Part shown: in pieces, positions 9,759 to 17,553 of the stretch | Layout of the letters: each line of letters opens with the position of its first letter | How positions within the stretch are numbered: position 1 is the first letter of the stretch | From: Parvibaculum sp039973015 | Lineage (GTDB): Bacteria; Pseudomonadota; Alphaproteobacteria; Parvibaculales; Parvibaculaceae | Direction of reading: 5' to 3' | Assembly: GCF_039973015.1 (NCBI RefSeq) | Contig: NZ_JBDWLT010000010.1 | Location: 310,001 to 374,000, forward strand | DNA: 64,000 bases | The notes under the pieces: model-generated | Seen by the model: the letters and a program-made list of their open reading frames with translations, nothing else | What the model was told of the DNA's origin: nothing | Database searches by the model: none | Program-made: the position numbers and the translations under genes

Positions 9759-9850
9759 GTCACCCCGGCGAAAGCCGGGGCCCATGGGCCTCGCGCCGCA
9801 CGCCGGAATCTGAATTTGAGCACATGGATTCCGGCTTTCGCCGGAATGAC
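9759..9850. repeat. Pair of inverted REP-like palindromes
   Basis: Two hairpins face each other: CCCCGGC-GAAA-GCCGGGG at 9763-9780 and ATTCCGGC-TTTC-GCCGGAAT at 9828-9847. The outer boundaries are GTCA and TGAC, so the unit reads as two opposed copies of the GTCA(t/c)CCCGGCGAAAGCC.. type repeat common in proteobacteria. It lies between convergent genes and may help terminate both transcripts. A related single copy occurs at 50552. Confidence 0.7.
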
Positions 9851-9889
9851 AATTGTGGGGTTAGCTGCCGCAGAAAGTGTCCGCGCGCC

Positions 9890-11071
9890 CTAAACCTTCC
9901 GTCTCCCGCTCATCGCAATGACGAGACTGAGCACGCCGCCTGCCGCGATGGTCCCCGCCATCGGCAGCGCACTTGCCTCCACGCCATGTCCGACATAGAG
10001 CCCGGCCAGCGCCCCCGCGAAGGATTGCAGGAAACCGAGCAGCGAGGATGCCGTGCCCGCGATGTCGGGAAAGGGCGTCAGCGCGCCTGCCATCGCTTGC
10101 GGCATGGTGACGCCCATCGAGAAGCCGTAAATGACGACAGGCAGCACGATCGCGAGGGCGGAGGGCGTCGTCATCGCCCCGGTCAGCATCAGCAATCCGC
10201 CAAGCGCGGCGCAGAAGCCGCCGAAGCGCAGCGTCGCGTCGATGCCGAGCCGCCGCACCAGCCGGCCGCCCGCCAGCGAGCCGCCGACATAGCCGCCCGC
10301 CATCGCGCCGAAGCAGAGCCCGTAGACGATGGGCGAAAGCCCGTAGATGCCTTGCAGCACAAAGGACGAACCGGAGACGAAAGCAAACAGCCCGCAAAAG
10401 GCGACGGTGGCGATGGAGAGATATTTGAGGAACCGCCTGTCCGCGAGAAGCCGCCGGTAGGACCGCAGGATAGCAAGCGGCGCTGCACTTTGCCGCTGCG
10501 CGGGCGGCATCGTCTCGTCGAGACTGAGTGCGGTCATCAGCGCCAGCACCGCGCCGAAAGCGCCCATCGCGATGAAATTCGCCTTCCAGCCGTAAAAATC
10601 CTGCACCACGCCGCCGAGCATCGGTGCGAGCGCGGGCACGAGCCCCATGATCGCCGCCATCTTGGCGAGCATCTGTCCGGCTTCCGCGCCTTCGAAAAGG
10701 TCGCGCACGATGGCGCGCGCCAGCACCACCGAAGCTCCGCCGCCCACCGCCTGCAGGATGCGCGCGAGAACGAGCTGTTCGATATTGGTGACGAAGAGCG
10801 AGGCGAAGCAGCCCGCAATGAAGAGCATGAACCCGCCCATCAGCACGGGCCTGCGTCCATAGCGGTCTGAGAGGGGCCCGTAAAAAAGCTGGGAGGTTGC
10901 AAAGGCGATCAGATGCGCACTCAGCGTAAGCTGCACCGCGCCTGCATCCGCGCCGAAGTCGCGCCCGATATCCGGCAGCGAGGGCAGATACATATCCGTC
11001 GACAGGGGGCCGACCGCCGTCAGCGCCGCAAGGAACACGGTGAAGGCCGCCGTGCCCGGCGAAAGCCTCAT
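9890..11071 (-). CDS. Bcr/CflA-family MFS drug exporter
   Basis: This 393-residue protein has about twelve hydrophobic segments and the Bcr/CflA look: STDMYLPSLPDIGRDF in loop 1, FYGPLSDRYGRRPVL as the MFS loop 2-3 motif, and an RILQAVGGGASVVLARAIVRD segment. Members of this family expel bicyclomycin, chloramphenicol, sulfonamides or other small hydrophobic molecules using proton motive force; the substrate here cannot be told. The ATG overlaps the end of the upstream ygjP-like gene by four bases (ATGA), so the two are co-transcribed and probably translationally coupled. Confidence 0.9.
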   Translation of the reverse strand: MRLSPGTAAFTVFLAALTAVGPLSTDMYLPSLPDIGRDFGADAGAVQLTLSAHLIAFATSQLFYGPLSDRYGRRPVLMGGFMLFIAGCFASLFVTNIEQLVLARILQAVGGGASVVLARAIVRDLFEGAEAGQMLAKMAAIMGLVPALAPMLGGVVQDFYGWKANFIAMGAFGAVLALMTALSLDETMPPAQRQSAAPLAILRSYRRLLADRRFLKYLSIATVAFCGLFAFVSGSSFVLQGIYGLSPIVYGLCFGAMAGGYVGGSLAGGRLVRRLGIDATLRFGGFCAALGGLLMLTGAMTTPSALAIVLPVVIYGFSMGVTMPQAMAGALTPFPDIAGTASSLLGFLQSFAGALAGLYVGHGVEASALPMAGTIAAGGVLSLVIAMSGRRKV

Positions 11072-11880
11072 CTGGCCGGATGGCTTCCGCGGCCGCCGCC
11101 CGCGAAAAGTCCGACAGGGTCCGCACCGAAGCGATGGAGCCCCGGACCGTTTGTTTCAAGCCAGCGTTTGGCGGGCTCGTAGTTGGGGATCGCTTCCTCG
11201 ACAAGTGCCCAGAAGCGAGCCCCGTGATTCATGTGCCTGATATGCGCGACCTCATGGGCCGCCACATAATCGAGCACATAGGAAGGCGCGAGAATGAGCC
11301 GCCATGAAAAGGAAAGCGCGCGCGTCGGCGAGCACGAGCCCCAGCGTGTCGTCGTGTCGCGCACCGTGATGCGCGAGGGGCGCACATCGAAAAGCTCGGC
11401 ATAGAAAAGCGCCCGGTCGTTCAGTTCCTCGCGCGCCTTGGTTTTCAGCCAGTCCGTCACGCGCCGCTGCACGAAGTCTGGATGTCCCGTCACCCGGATT
11501 TCGGGAAGGCTGCCCGTGTCCGCGCCACGCAGACGCCACACCGGTCCTTTGGCGCGGGCATCCTCGCGCCGCACACCGACATAGCGCACCACATGTTCCT
11601 TGCCGCGATAGGGAACATGCGCACCGTTCTTGAAGGGCACGGGCGCTGGCACCTGATGCAGCCGCTCGGCAATCCATTCGCGCTGCTCGCGCGCGAAGAG
11701 AAGCGCCTTGCCGACATTCCGCTTCGAGGGCGTGGTGACAAGCACCGACCCCGCCGCAAGGTCCACGCGCACGATCACGCGCTTGGCGCGCGGGTTGTGG
11801 CGAACCGTTACGGGCACGGTGCGTCCGTCGATTTGCAGATAGTCGAGATGAAGCGAAGCAGGTTTCACGGGTTTGTTCAT
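11068..11880 (-). CDS. YgjP-like (M48/DUF45) zinc metallopeptidase
   Basis: This is a 270-residue protein with the YgjP/WLM-type metallopeptidase core. The zinc site is H209-E-V-A-H213 followed by a third ligand around His219 (HMNHGARFW), and WGSCSPTRALSFSWRL precedes it as in family members. The N-terminal part contains the RAKRVIVRVD strand typical of DUF45. The cellular substrate of this family is not settled. The gene starts with ATG at 11880 and ends in a four-base overlap with the downstream exporter gene, forming a two-gene operon. Confidence 0.86.
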   Translation of the reverse strand: MNKPVKPASLHLDYLQIDGRTVPVTVRHNPRAKRVIVRVDLAAGSVLVTTPSKRNVGKALLFAREQREWIAERLHQVPAPVPFKNGAHVPYRGKEHVVRYVGVRREDARAKGPVWRLRGADTGSLPEIRVTGHPDFVQRRVTDWLKTKAREELNDRALFYAELFDVRPSRITVRDTTTRWGSCSPTRALSFSWRLILAPSYVLDYVAAHEVAHIRHMNHGARFWALVEEAIPNYEPAKRWLETNGPGLHRFGADPVGLFAGGGRGSHPAR

Positions 11881-11984
11881 AATGCGGTCGAGCCCAAAAC
11901 CCTGGGCCCCTGTTGGCGGGCTTTCAGGGGGATGATGCCGGTCTGGTCATTCCTGTCCGAAGGCAAAAGCGATAGGGTCGAATC

Positions 11985-12437
11985 ATGTCAACAATGCCAC
12001 GTTTCCATCTTGCTTTCGCGGTCGATGATCTCTCCGGCGCGAGAGATTTCTACGGGCGCCTTCTCGGTTGTGCCGAAGGCCGTTCCGGCACGCACTGGGT
12101 CGACTTCGATTTTCATGGCCATCAGATTGTCGCCCATCTCGCGCCCCGGCGCGAGGGCGCCGATGCCGCACCGGATAGCGCGGTCAAGGACAGGACGGTG
12201 AACGAAGTCGATGGTGACGATGTGCCGGTTCTCCATTTCGGGCTCATCCTCGGCTGGGACGAGTGGCATGAGCTCGCAGTCCGCCTGAAGGCCGAAGGCA
12301 TTCGCTTCGTCGTCGAACCTCATATCCGCTTTCAGGGAAAGCCCGGCGAGCAGGCGACCATGTTCTTCCGCGACCCCTCCGGCAACGCCCTCGAATTCAA
12401 GGCCTTCCAGGACGAAACGCAAATCTTCGCAAAGTGA
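11985..12437 (+). CDS. VOC (glyoxalase/bleomycin resistance) family protein
   Basis: This 150-residue protein has two beta-alpha-beta-beta-beta units of the vicinal oxygen chelate fold. It starts FHLAFAVDDLSGARDFYGRL, typical of the first unit, and ends with FFRDPSGNALEFKAF, the second unit with the metal-ligand Glu. His8 and a further His in DFHGHQIVAHL are candidate metal ligands. Family members include lyases, dioxygenases and binding proteins, so the substrate is unknown. The gene stands alone, divergent from the ygjP-like gene. Confidence 0.82.
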   Translation: MSTMPRFHLAFAVDDLSGARDFYGRLLGCAEGRSGTHWVDFDFHGHQIVAHLAPRREGADAAPDSAVKDRTVNEVDGDDVPVLHFGLILGWDEWHELAVRLKAEGIRFVVEPHIRFQGKPGEQATMFFRDPSGNALEFKAFQDETQIFAK

Positions 12438-12483
12438 CGCACGGACCGGAGGCGCCTTCAGATTGGGCTCATCCGTCTGGGCC

Positions 12484-12537
12484 ACCCTCCCCCTGCTGGA
12501 GGGTCTGAAAATCCGGACCGGATTTTCAGGGGAGGGG
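12484..12537. repeat. Dispersed 55-bp double-hairpin repeat, copy 1
   Basis: The unit contains CCCTCCCC...GGGGAGGG outer arms and a perfect 12-bp inner stem, CTGAAAATCCGG (12505-12516) with CCGGATTTTCAG (12518-12529). The same architecture (CACCCTCCCC, short stem, then an A/T-rich stem, then GGGGCGGGG) recurs at 51725-51777. It sits between the convergent VOC and PHA depolymerase genes, where it may also act as a terminator. Confidence 0.65.
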
Positions 12538-12563
12538 TAAGGGCATCTCCGTCAGGCGAGAAC

Positions 12564-13802
12564 TTACCGCTTCGCGTTCCGCGCCATGAACTCGCGTACC
12601 TTCGGTGCGATCTCCGCTTTCCAGCGCGACCCGTTGAAGACGCCGTAATGGCCCACGCCCGGCTGCTCCCAATGGGTTTTCTTCGCATCCGCCAGTTTCG
12701 TGCAGAGCTTGTGCGCCGCTTTCGTCTGGCCGACGCCGGAAATGTCGTCCTTCTCGCCCTCGACGGTCATCAGCGCCGTCCTGGTGATGGCGTCGGGCCG
12801 CACGACCTTGCCGCGATGCGTGAACTCGCCTTTCGGCAGCGAGTGCTTCACGAAAACCTCGTCCACCGTCTGCAGGTAGAACTCGGCCGTCATGTCCATG
12901 ACGGAGAGGTACTCGTCATAGAACTCGCGGTGCTTTTCCGCGCTGTCGCCATCGCCTTCGACCATGTGATCGAAATAGTTCCAGTGCGCGTCCATGTGCC
13001 GGTCGAGGTTCATCGCCATGAAGCCGGAAAGCTGCACGAAACCCGGATAGACACGGCGCATCACGCCCGGATGCGGCCAGGGAACCGTCATCACGACATT
13101 GCGCTCATACCATTCGGTGCCGCGCTCGGTCGCGAGCCGGTTCACTTCCGTGGGGCTTTCGCGCGTGTCGATCGGTCCGCCCATCAGCGTCATGCTGAGC
13201 GGTACATAAGGGTCGTCATTGTCATGCATCACGGCAACGGCGGCGAAGACCGGCACCGAGGGCTGGCAGACGGCGAGGAGATGCACATCCGGCCCGAGCT
13301 CGTGACACATGTCGATGATGTAATCGATATAATCGTCGAGATCGAAACCGCCTTCCGTCAGCGGCACCTTCCGGGCATCCGTCCAGTCGGTGATGTAGAC
13401 CTCGTTGTAAGGCAGCATCGCTTCCACCGTGCCGCGCAACAGCGTCGCGTAATGGCCGGAAAGCGGCGCAACGATGAGAAGCTTCGGCTGCGTGCCGGTA
13501 CCCTTCATCGCGGAGGGCTCGCGCTCGAAATGGATCAGGTTGCAGAAGGGACGTTCCCAGACGATTTTTTCCGTGACAGGAACGGGCTTGCCGTCGATCT
13601 CCGTTTCATGAAGACCGAATTCCGGTTTGCCGTATCGGCGCGTGGTCGACTCGAAGACGTCGAAGGCGGCTGCCAGCGTCTTGTGCGTCACGCTTTCGGC
13701 CAGGGGGTTGAGCGGATGGCGGAGCGCCCAGAGACCAACTTCCGCGGCTGCCCGGAAGGGCGCCACGGCGGCATGATTCAGTTCATAGAGATGATACAGC
13801 AC
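12564..13802 (-). CDS. phaZ: Intracellular polyhydroxyalkanoate depolymerase
   Basis: This enzyme hydrolyses intracellular PHA granules to hydroxyacids to mobilise stored carbon. The 412-residue protein has the depolymerase N-terminus (MLYHLYELNHAAVAPFRAAA) and an alpha/beta-hydrolase core. The nucleophile box is V-Cys179-Q-P-S, with cysteine in place of serine as known for intracellular PhaZ1-type enzymes. GVGHYGVFNGSRW near the C-terminus supplies the catalytic His. Start is GTG at 13802, preceded by ACGAGGT. About 200 bp upstream is a three-repeat Pho-box-like array at 14000-14028 in the correct orientation, suggesting induction under phosphate limitation (inference). No phaC or phasin gene is nearby. 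Confidence 0.9.
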   Translation of the reverse strand: MLYHLYELNHAAVAPFRAAAEVGLWALRHPLNPLAESVTHKTLAAAFDVFESTTRRYGKPEFGLHETEIDGKPVPVTEKIVWERPFCNLIHFEREPSAMKGTGTQPKLLIVAPLSGHYATLLRGTVEAMLPYNEVYITDWTDARKVPLTEGGFDLDDYIDYIIDMCHELGPDVHLLAVCQPSVPVFAAVAVMHDNDDPYVPLSMTLMGGPIDTRESPTEVNRLATERGTEWYERNVVMTVPWPHPGVMRRVYPGFVQLSGFMAMNLDRHMDAHWNYFDHMVEGDGDSAEKHREFYDEYLSVMDMTAEFYLQTVDEVFVKHSLPKGEFTHRGKVVRPDAITRTALMTVEGEKDDISGVGQTKAAHKLCTKLADAKKTHWEQPGVGHYGVFNGSRWKAEIAPKVREFMARNAKR

Positions 13803-13999
13803 GCTCTACCTCGTTTCGCTCGGGGCCGGGCGCGATGAAACGGGCCCGGTCCTCCCCCAGCACCGTCATGTTGCGGCGCAACATGGAATGTAGGCTTCCC
13901 GCCGCGGCTCTCCAAGAAATTTTTGGAAATAGAGTTACGGAGAATTAAGGGCTGGTCATGCAGCCAAGGAAAAACGCCACGAAGCGGCGGTCCGCTCCG

Positions 14000-14028
14000 T
14001 GACGTTTTCATGACGTTTCGATGACAGT
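14000..14028 (-). promoter_or_regulatory. Candidate Pho box upstream of phaZ
   Basis: Three TGAC motifs start at 14000, 14011 and 14022, an exact 11-nt period. On the minus strand they read CTGTCAT-N4-ACGTCAT-N4-ACGTCAC, which matches the direct CTGTCAT half-sites spaced four bases apart that define alphaproteobacterial PhoB boxes. Orientation is toward phaZ. It partly overlaps the leuA hairpin. Confidence 0.6.
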
Positions 14029-14049
14029 CACCCCGGAAAAGGGGTGACT
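14026..14049 (-). terminator. Hairpin abutting the leuA stop codon
   Basis: A perfect 9-bp stem AGTCACCCC / GGGGTGACT with a six-base loop begins at the first base of the leuA stop codon region. No T-run follows, so termination would be weak or need Rho. Confidence 0.45.
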
Positions 14050-15740
14050 TATCCCTCACCGCCGCACAGCCGGACCCACTCCTCGCGGGGCCGGCGCGCC
14101 GCCGCGCGGTTCGCCCCGGAGATCAGCGCCTTGAAGGAGGCGGTGATGATATTGGGGTCGATACCGACGCCGAAGAGGTCGCCGGGATGGTCGGGGTCGG
14201 CGACTTCCATGAAGGCCACGGCTTTCGCATCCGTGCCGGACCCGATGGAATGTTCCTCGTAGTGGCGCAGTTCCGCACCGAGCTTCAGCGCGTTCATGGC
14301 TGCGTCAATCGGACCATTGCCGAAACCTTCGAGCTGCTCTTCCTTGCCGAAGCGCCGTATACGGATTTTCACGCCCTGCCTTCCATCCTCGTCGAACAGT
14401 GTATGCGAGACATATTCGATGGGCTCTTTCCGGGAGATGTATTCCTTCTCGAAAATCTCCCAGATGTCGGCGGCGCGCACTTCCTTGCCGCTATCATCCG
14501 TCACGCGCTGAACGGCCTGGCTGAACTCCACCTGCAACCGCCGCGGCAGGCGAAGGTCATATTCCGTTTCGAGCAGATAGGAAACGCCGCCCTTGCCGGA
14601 CTGGCTGTTCACACGAATGATCGACTCATAGGTGCGGCCCAGATCTTTCGGATCGAGCGGCAGGTAGGGCACCTGCCAGATGTCGCCCTCCTTGTAGGCG
14701 GCGAGACCTTTCTTGATCGCGTCCTGGTGCGAACCGGAAAACGCGGTGAAGACGAGGTCGCCCACATAAGGGTGACGCGGATGGATCGGCAGTTGCGTGC
14801 AATATTCAGCCGTGCGTGCGATCTCGTTGATCTGCGAAAAATCGAGTCCCGGATCGACGCCCTGGCTGTAGAGATTGAGCGCCAGCGTGACGAGATCGAC
14901 ATTGCCCGTGCGCTCGCCATTGCCGAAGAGACAGCCTTCGACGCGATCCGCGCCCGCCATCACGGCGAGTTCGGCGGCGGCCACCGCTGTGCCCCGGTCA
15001 TTATGCGGGTGTACGGACAGAATAATGCCGTCGCGCCGTTCGAGGTTCCGGTGCATCCATTCGATCTGGTCGGCATAGATGTTCGGCGTCGCCATTTCCA
15101 CCGTCGCCGGCAGGTTGATGACCACCTTGTTCTTCGCACCCGCTTCCCAGATTTCGGTCACGGCGTCGACCACTTCCTTGGCGAAGTCGAGCTCGGTGCC
15201 TGAAAAGACTTCCGGGCTGTACTGGAAGGTCCAGTTCGTCTCCGGCATGGTCGCGGCGATTTCCTTGATCTGGTGCGCGCTTTCCGTTGCGATCGCCTTC
15301 ACGCCCTGCTTGCCTTGCTGGAACACGACTTCGCGGAAGTTCGGCGCCGTCGCGTTATAGACATGAACGATTGCATCCTTCGCCCCGTGCAGGCTTTCCA
15401 TCGTGCGCGAAATGAGTTCGGGCCGCGCCTGTGTCAGCACTTCGATCTTCACATCGTCGTCCGCATAGCCGCCTTCGACGAGTTTGCGGATGAACCCGAA
15501 ATCCGTATCGGATGCGGAGGGGAAGCCCGCCTCGATTTCCTTGAAGCCGATCTTCACGAGCATCTCGAACATGCGGAGCTTGCGTTCCGCATTCATTGGC
15601 TCGAAGAGCGCCTGGTTGCCGTCGCGAAGGTCGGTGCTCATCCAGATGGGCGGCTTCGTGATCGTCTTCTCCGGCCACTGCCTGTCGGTCAGCGGCACTT
15701 GCGGGAAGGCGCGGTATTTGACGGAAGGATTCTTCAACAT
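14049..15740 (-). CDS. leuA: 2-isopropylmalate synthase
   Basis: This enzyme catalyses the first committed step of leucine synthesis, condensing acetyl-CoA with 2-oxoisovalerate. The 563-residue protein begins PSVKYRAFPQVPLTDRQWP, typical of the long type 2 LeuA. The DRE-TIM metallolyase motif is STDLRDGNQAL, with GFKEIEAGFPSASDTDF next and the metal-binding HPHNDRGTAVAA further on. The C-terminal third is the leucine-sensing regulatory domain (KIRIRRFGKEEQLEGFGNGP). The ATG at 15740 has only a weak ribosome site (TGAGACTGA), and a leucine-rich leader peptide with candidate attenuator hairpins lies directly upstream at 15770-15943, implying control by leucyl-tRNA charging. Transcribed away from sco1. 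Confidence 0.95.
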   Translation of the reverse strand: MLKNPSVKYRAFPQVPLTDRQWPEKTITKPPIWMSTDLRDGNQALFEPMNAERKLRMFEMLVKIGFKEIEAGFPSASDTDFGFIRKLVEGGYADDDVKIEVLTQARPELISRTMESLHGAKDAIVHVYNATAPNFREVVFQQGKQGVKAIATESAHQIKEIAATMPETNWTFQYSPEVFSGTELDFAKEVVDAVTEIWEAGAKNKVVINLPATVEMATPNIYADQIEWMHRNLERRDGIILSVHPHNDRGTAVAAAELAVMAGADRVEGCLFGNGERTGNVDLVTLALNLYSQGVDPGLDFSQINEIARTAEYCTQLPIHPRHPYVGDLVFTAFSGSHQDAIKKGLAAYKEGDIWQVPYLPLDPKDLGRTYESIIRVNSQSGKGGVSYLLETEYDLRLPRRLQVEFSQAVQRVTDDSGKEVRAADIWEIFEKEYISRKEPIEYVSHTLFDEDGRQGVKIRIRRFGKEEQLEGFGNGPIDAAMNALKLGAELRHYEEHSIGSGTDAKAVAFMEVADPDHPGDLFGVGIDPNIITASFKALISGANRAAARRPREEWVRLCGGEG

Positions 15741-15769
15741 GGGTCAGTCTCACACGTTCGGCGGAGCGA

Positions 15770-15858
15770 TGCGCGGCATGGGGCTCTGTGGCACCGTCGC
15801 GGCGCAGTTTGGATTCGGCAATGTCGGAAAGGGAATGTTTTCTGCGCTCAGGCGCAGA
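15770..15858 (-). promoter_or_regulatory. Candidate leuA attenuator hairpins
   Basis: On the minus strand four segments can pair alternatively. Segment 1 (15852-15858, overlapping the last leader codons) pairs with segment 2 (15841-15847) in a perfect 7-bp stem TCTGCGC/GCGCAGA around the leader stop. Segment 2 can instead pair with segment 3 (15802-15807, CTGCGC), and segment 3 with segment 4 (15770-15777, GCCGCGCA region). This is the 1:2, 2:3, 3:4 logic of ribosome-mediated attenuation. A T-run after segment 4 is lacking, so the output may be Rho-dependent or translational. Confidence 0.5.
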
Positions 15859-15943
15859 GGAGCGCGCCCCGAAGAAGGGCGAGGTCGAGGCCGAGAACAG
15901 GGCCCGAGGCGATATGCCGGATGCGTTCCATGCAAGGGAACAT
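15848..15943 (-). CDS. Leucine-rich leader peptide of leuA
   Basis: This is a 31-codon open frame 107 nt upstream of leuA. It starts with ATG behind an unusually strong ribosome site (AAGGGGAGGGG, 15947-15957) and ends ahead of a hairpin. The second half, LGLDLALLRGALLCA, holds seven leucines in its first thirteen residues, as expected of an amino-acid sensing leader. It probably has no function as a protein; stalling at the Leu codons would free the segment 2:3 pairing. Alphaproteobacterial leuA leaders of this kind are predicted from comparative studies; this instance is recognised from sequence alone. Confidence 0.72.
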   Translation of the reverse strand: MFPCMERIRHIASGPVLGLDLALLRGALLCA

Positions 15944-16051
15944 AAGCCCCTCCCCTTGAACCGTCAAGACACGGACAAAGAAGCGGCGAAACGAAGAAGA
16001 CCATAATGGAACGGGACTTCTTGTCTGCCTCGCCGCCACTTGTTTGCACGA

Positions 16052-16660
16052 TCACTCGATATGGCTCTCGATCGTCTCGGCCATCTTGTCGGGCGGCGTC
16101 TGCGGCGGGAAGAGTTTCAGATATTCGCCGTCCGGCCCCATCAGAAAGACGATGGATGAATGGTCCATCGTGTAGTCGGATGAACTCTCGTCTTCCGCCT
16201 TCCGGTAAAAGACGTGATAGGCCTTCGCGACCTTGTCGATCTGCTCCTGCGTACCGGTAAGGCCAACGAGGCGCGGGCTGAAGAGCTTCACATAGCGCGC
16301 CATCACGTCTGGTGTGTCGCGCTCGGGGTCGACGGTAATGAAGATCGGCTGCACCTTTTTGGCTTTTTCGCCGAGGCGGTCGAGCGCAGCCGTCATGATG
16401 CCCAGTTCCGTCGGGCAGATATCGGGGCAGAAGGTAAAGCCGAAATAGATCAGCATGTATTTGCCGCTATAGGTTTCCTCCGTCACCGTCTCGCCGTCTT
16501 GATTGACGAGGGTGAAGGGGCCGCCAACTTGCGCCTTGCCGGTGGATGCCGTTTCGGCGGTCACCTCGCTTCTGCTGATCGCCAGCTCCGAAATCCAGAG
16601 TCCCGCGGCGATGGCGATCGCTACGCCGATGACGAGAGCGATGATGCCGTTGCGTGTCAT
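16052..16660 (-). CDS. SCO1/SenC-family copper chaperone
   Basis: SCO proteins deliver copper to, or reduce thiols of, the CuA site of cytochrome c oxidase. The 202-residue protein has an N-terminal membrane anchor (residues 4-24) with the thioredoxin-like domain outside. Copper ligands are present: Cys78 and Cys82 in FCPDICPTE, and His167 in YTMDHSSIVFL. The motif GKYMLIYFGFTFCPDICP is characteristic of the family. No oxidase gene lies within the window. Start ATG at 16660, divergent from the ankyrin gene. Confidence 0.92.
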   Translation of the reverse strand: MTRNGIIALVIGVAIAIAAGLWISELAISRSEVTAETASTGKAQVGGPFTLVNQDGETVTEETYSGKYMLIYFGFTFCPDICPTELGIMTAALDRLGEKAKKVQPIFITVDPERDTPDVMARYVKLFSPRLVGLTGTQEQIDKVAKAYHVFYRKAEDESSSDYTMDHSSIVFLMGPDGEYLKLFPPQTPPDKMAETIESHIE

Positions 16661-16883
16661 GGTTTTCTCCCTGTTTCCGCGGGGTTTTCTCAGCCGTTCG
16701 GCCTTGCATCGCGAAACCTCGCCTTGAAGGTGTCATGAAGGGCGGACGGGGAACCTTCCTTGGTCTATACTGCCCCTGCATTGGGGGGAATACCGGCTTG
16801 CAAGCCGGGCTCTCCTGCCTGTCTACCGTCAAACGAGCCTTTAGAAAATGTTTCGATTTCGCGGATTCCTGCGTGGCGACACT

Positions 16884-17468
16884 ATGACACGCAAGCCGTT
16901 CCTCGCGCTTTTGGCAGCGCTTGGCGGCTTTATGCTTCTTGGCGCCGCGCCCGTAATGGCGATCCAGCCCGGCGGGCCCTCCAGTTATCTGATCGACAAC
17001 GAGACGGTTCAGGCTGCCCGCACCGGCGACAACAGCACACTGAAGACCGCTCTCGTGAAAGGCGTATCGCCCAACGAAAGCGGCAGCGACAAGATTCCGA
17101 TGCTTATCCTCGCCGTCGGTAATGGCCATTTCTCGACGGTAAAGCTGCTGCTTGAATATGGCGCCGATCCTGACCGCCGCGCGCCGGACGGCACGACCGC
17201 GCTTTCCATGGCGGCGCTTTCAGGCCGTGCCGATATCGCGGCCGCCCTGCTCGAAGGGGGTGCCGACCCCGACCGTCCGGGGTCGAACCGGGAGGTGCCC
17301 TTGCTGATCGCAACAAGGGCGAACAACGCCGCCGTCGTCGAGGTTCTGATCCAGCACGATGTAGACCTCTTCGAAACCGACGTCACCGGCCGTTCCGCGC
17401 TCGATCTCGCCGAAGAAAGCCATATGCGCGGGCTTGCTGAACTTCTGCGCAACGCGGAAATGCAGTAG
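16884..17468 (+). CDS. Exported ankyrin-repeat protein
   Basis: The start at 16884 gives a clear signal peptide (MTRKPFLALLAALGGFMLLG.. with an Ala-x-Ala-like cut near residue 26), followed by about four ankyrin repeats: ESGSDKIPMLILAVGNGHFS, DGTTALSMAALSGRADIAA, REVPLLIATRANNAAVVEV and TGRSALDLAEESHMRGLAEL. Such proteins mediate protein contacts in the periplasm; partner unknown. A perfect 16-bp palindrome CCGGCTTGCAAGCCGG at 16793-16808 lies in the shared upstream region with sco1 and may be an operator. An upstream in-frame ATG at 16848 would precede the signal peptide with 12 extra residues. Confidence 0.83.
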   Translation: MTRKPFLALLAALGGFMLLGAAPVMAIQPGGPSSYLIDNETVQAARTGDNSTLKTALVKGVSPNESGSDKIPMLILAVGNGHFSTVKLLLEYGADPDRRAPDGTTALSMAALSGRADIAAALLEGGADPDRPGSNREVPLLIATRANNAAVVEVLIQHDVDLFETDVTGRSALDLAEESHMRGLAELLRNAEMQ

Positions 17469-17553
17469 CAAAAGCGCGGTTCCCGAAGGCCTCTCTTGCT
17501 GCGATGCAAATTCGCCCTATCTTTATAGCATCGACATTCGTGCCCAAGGCCTG

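Noticed and set aside
7665..9785. A 706-codon frame antisense to the penicillin-binding protein
   Set aside because: A shadow frame; the sense protein has all catalytic motifs.
13976..14025. The TGACG repeats before phaZ as another copy of the TGACG-N4-CGTCA operator
   Set aside because: They are direct repeats with an 11-nt period, not inverted, and fit a Pho box instead.
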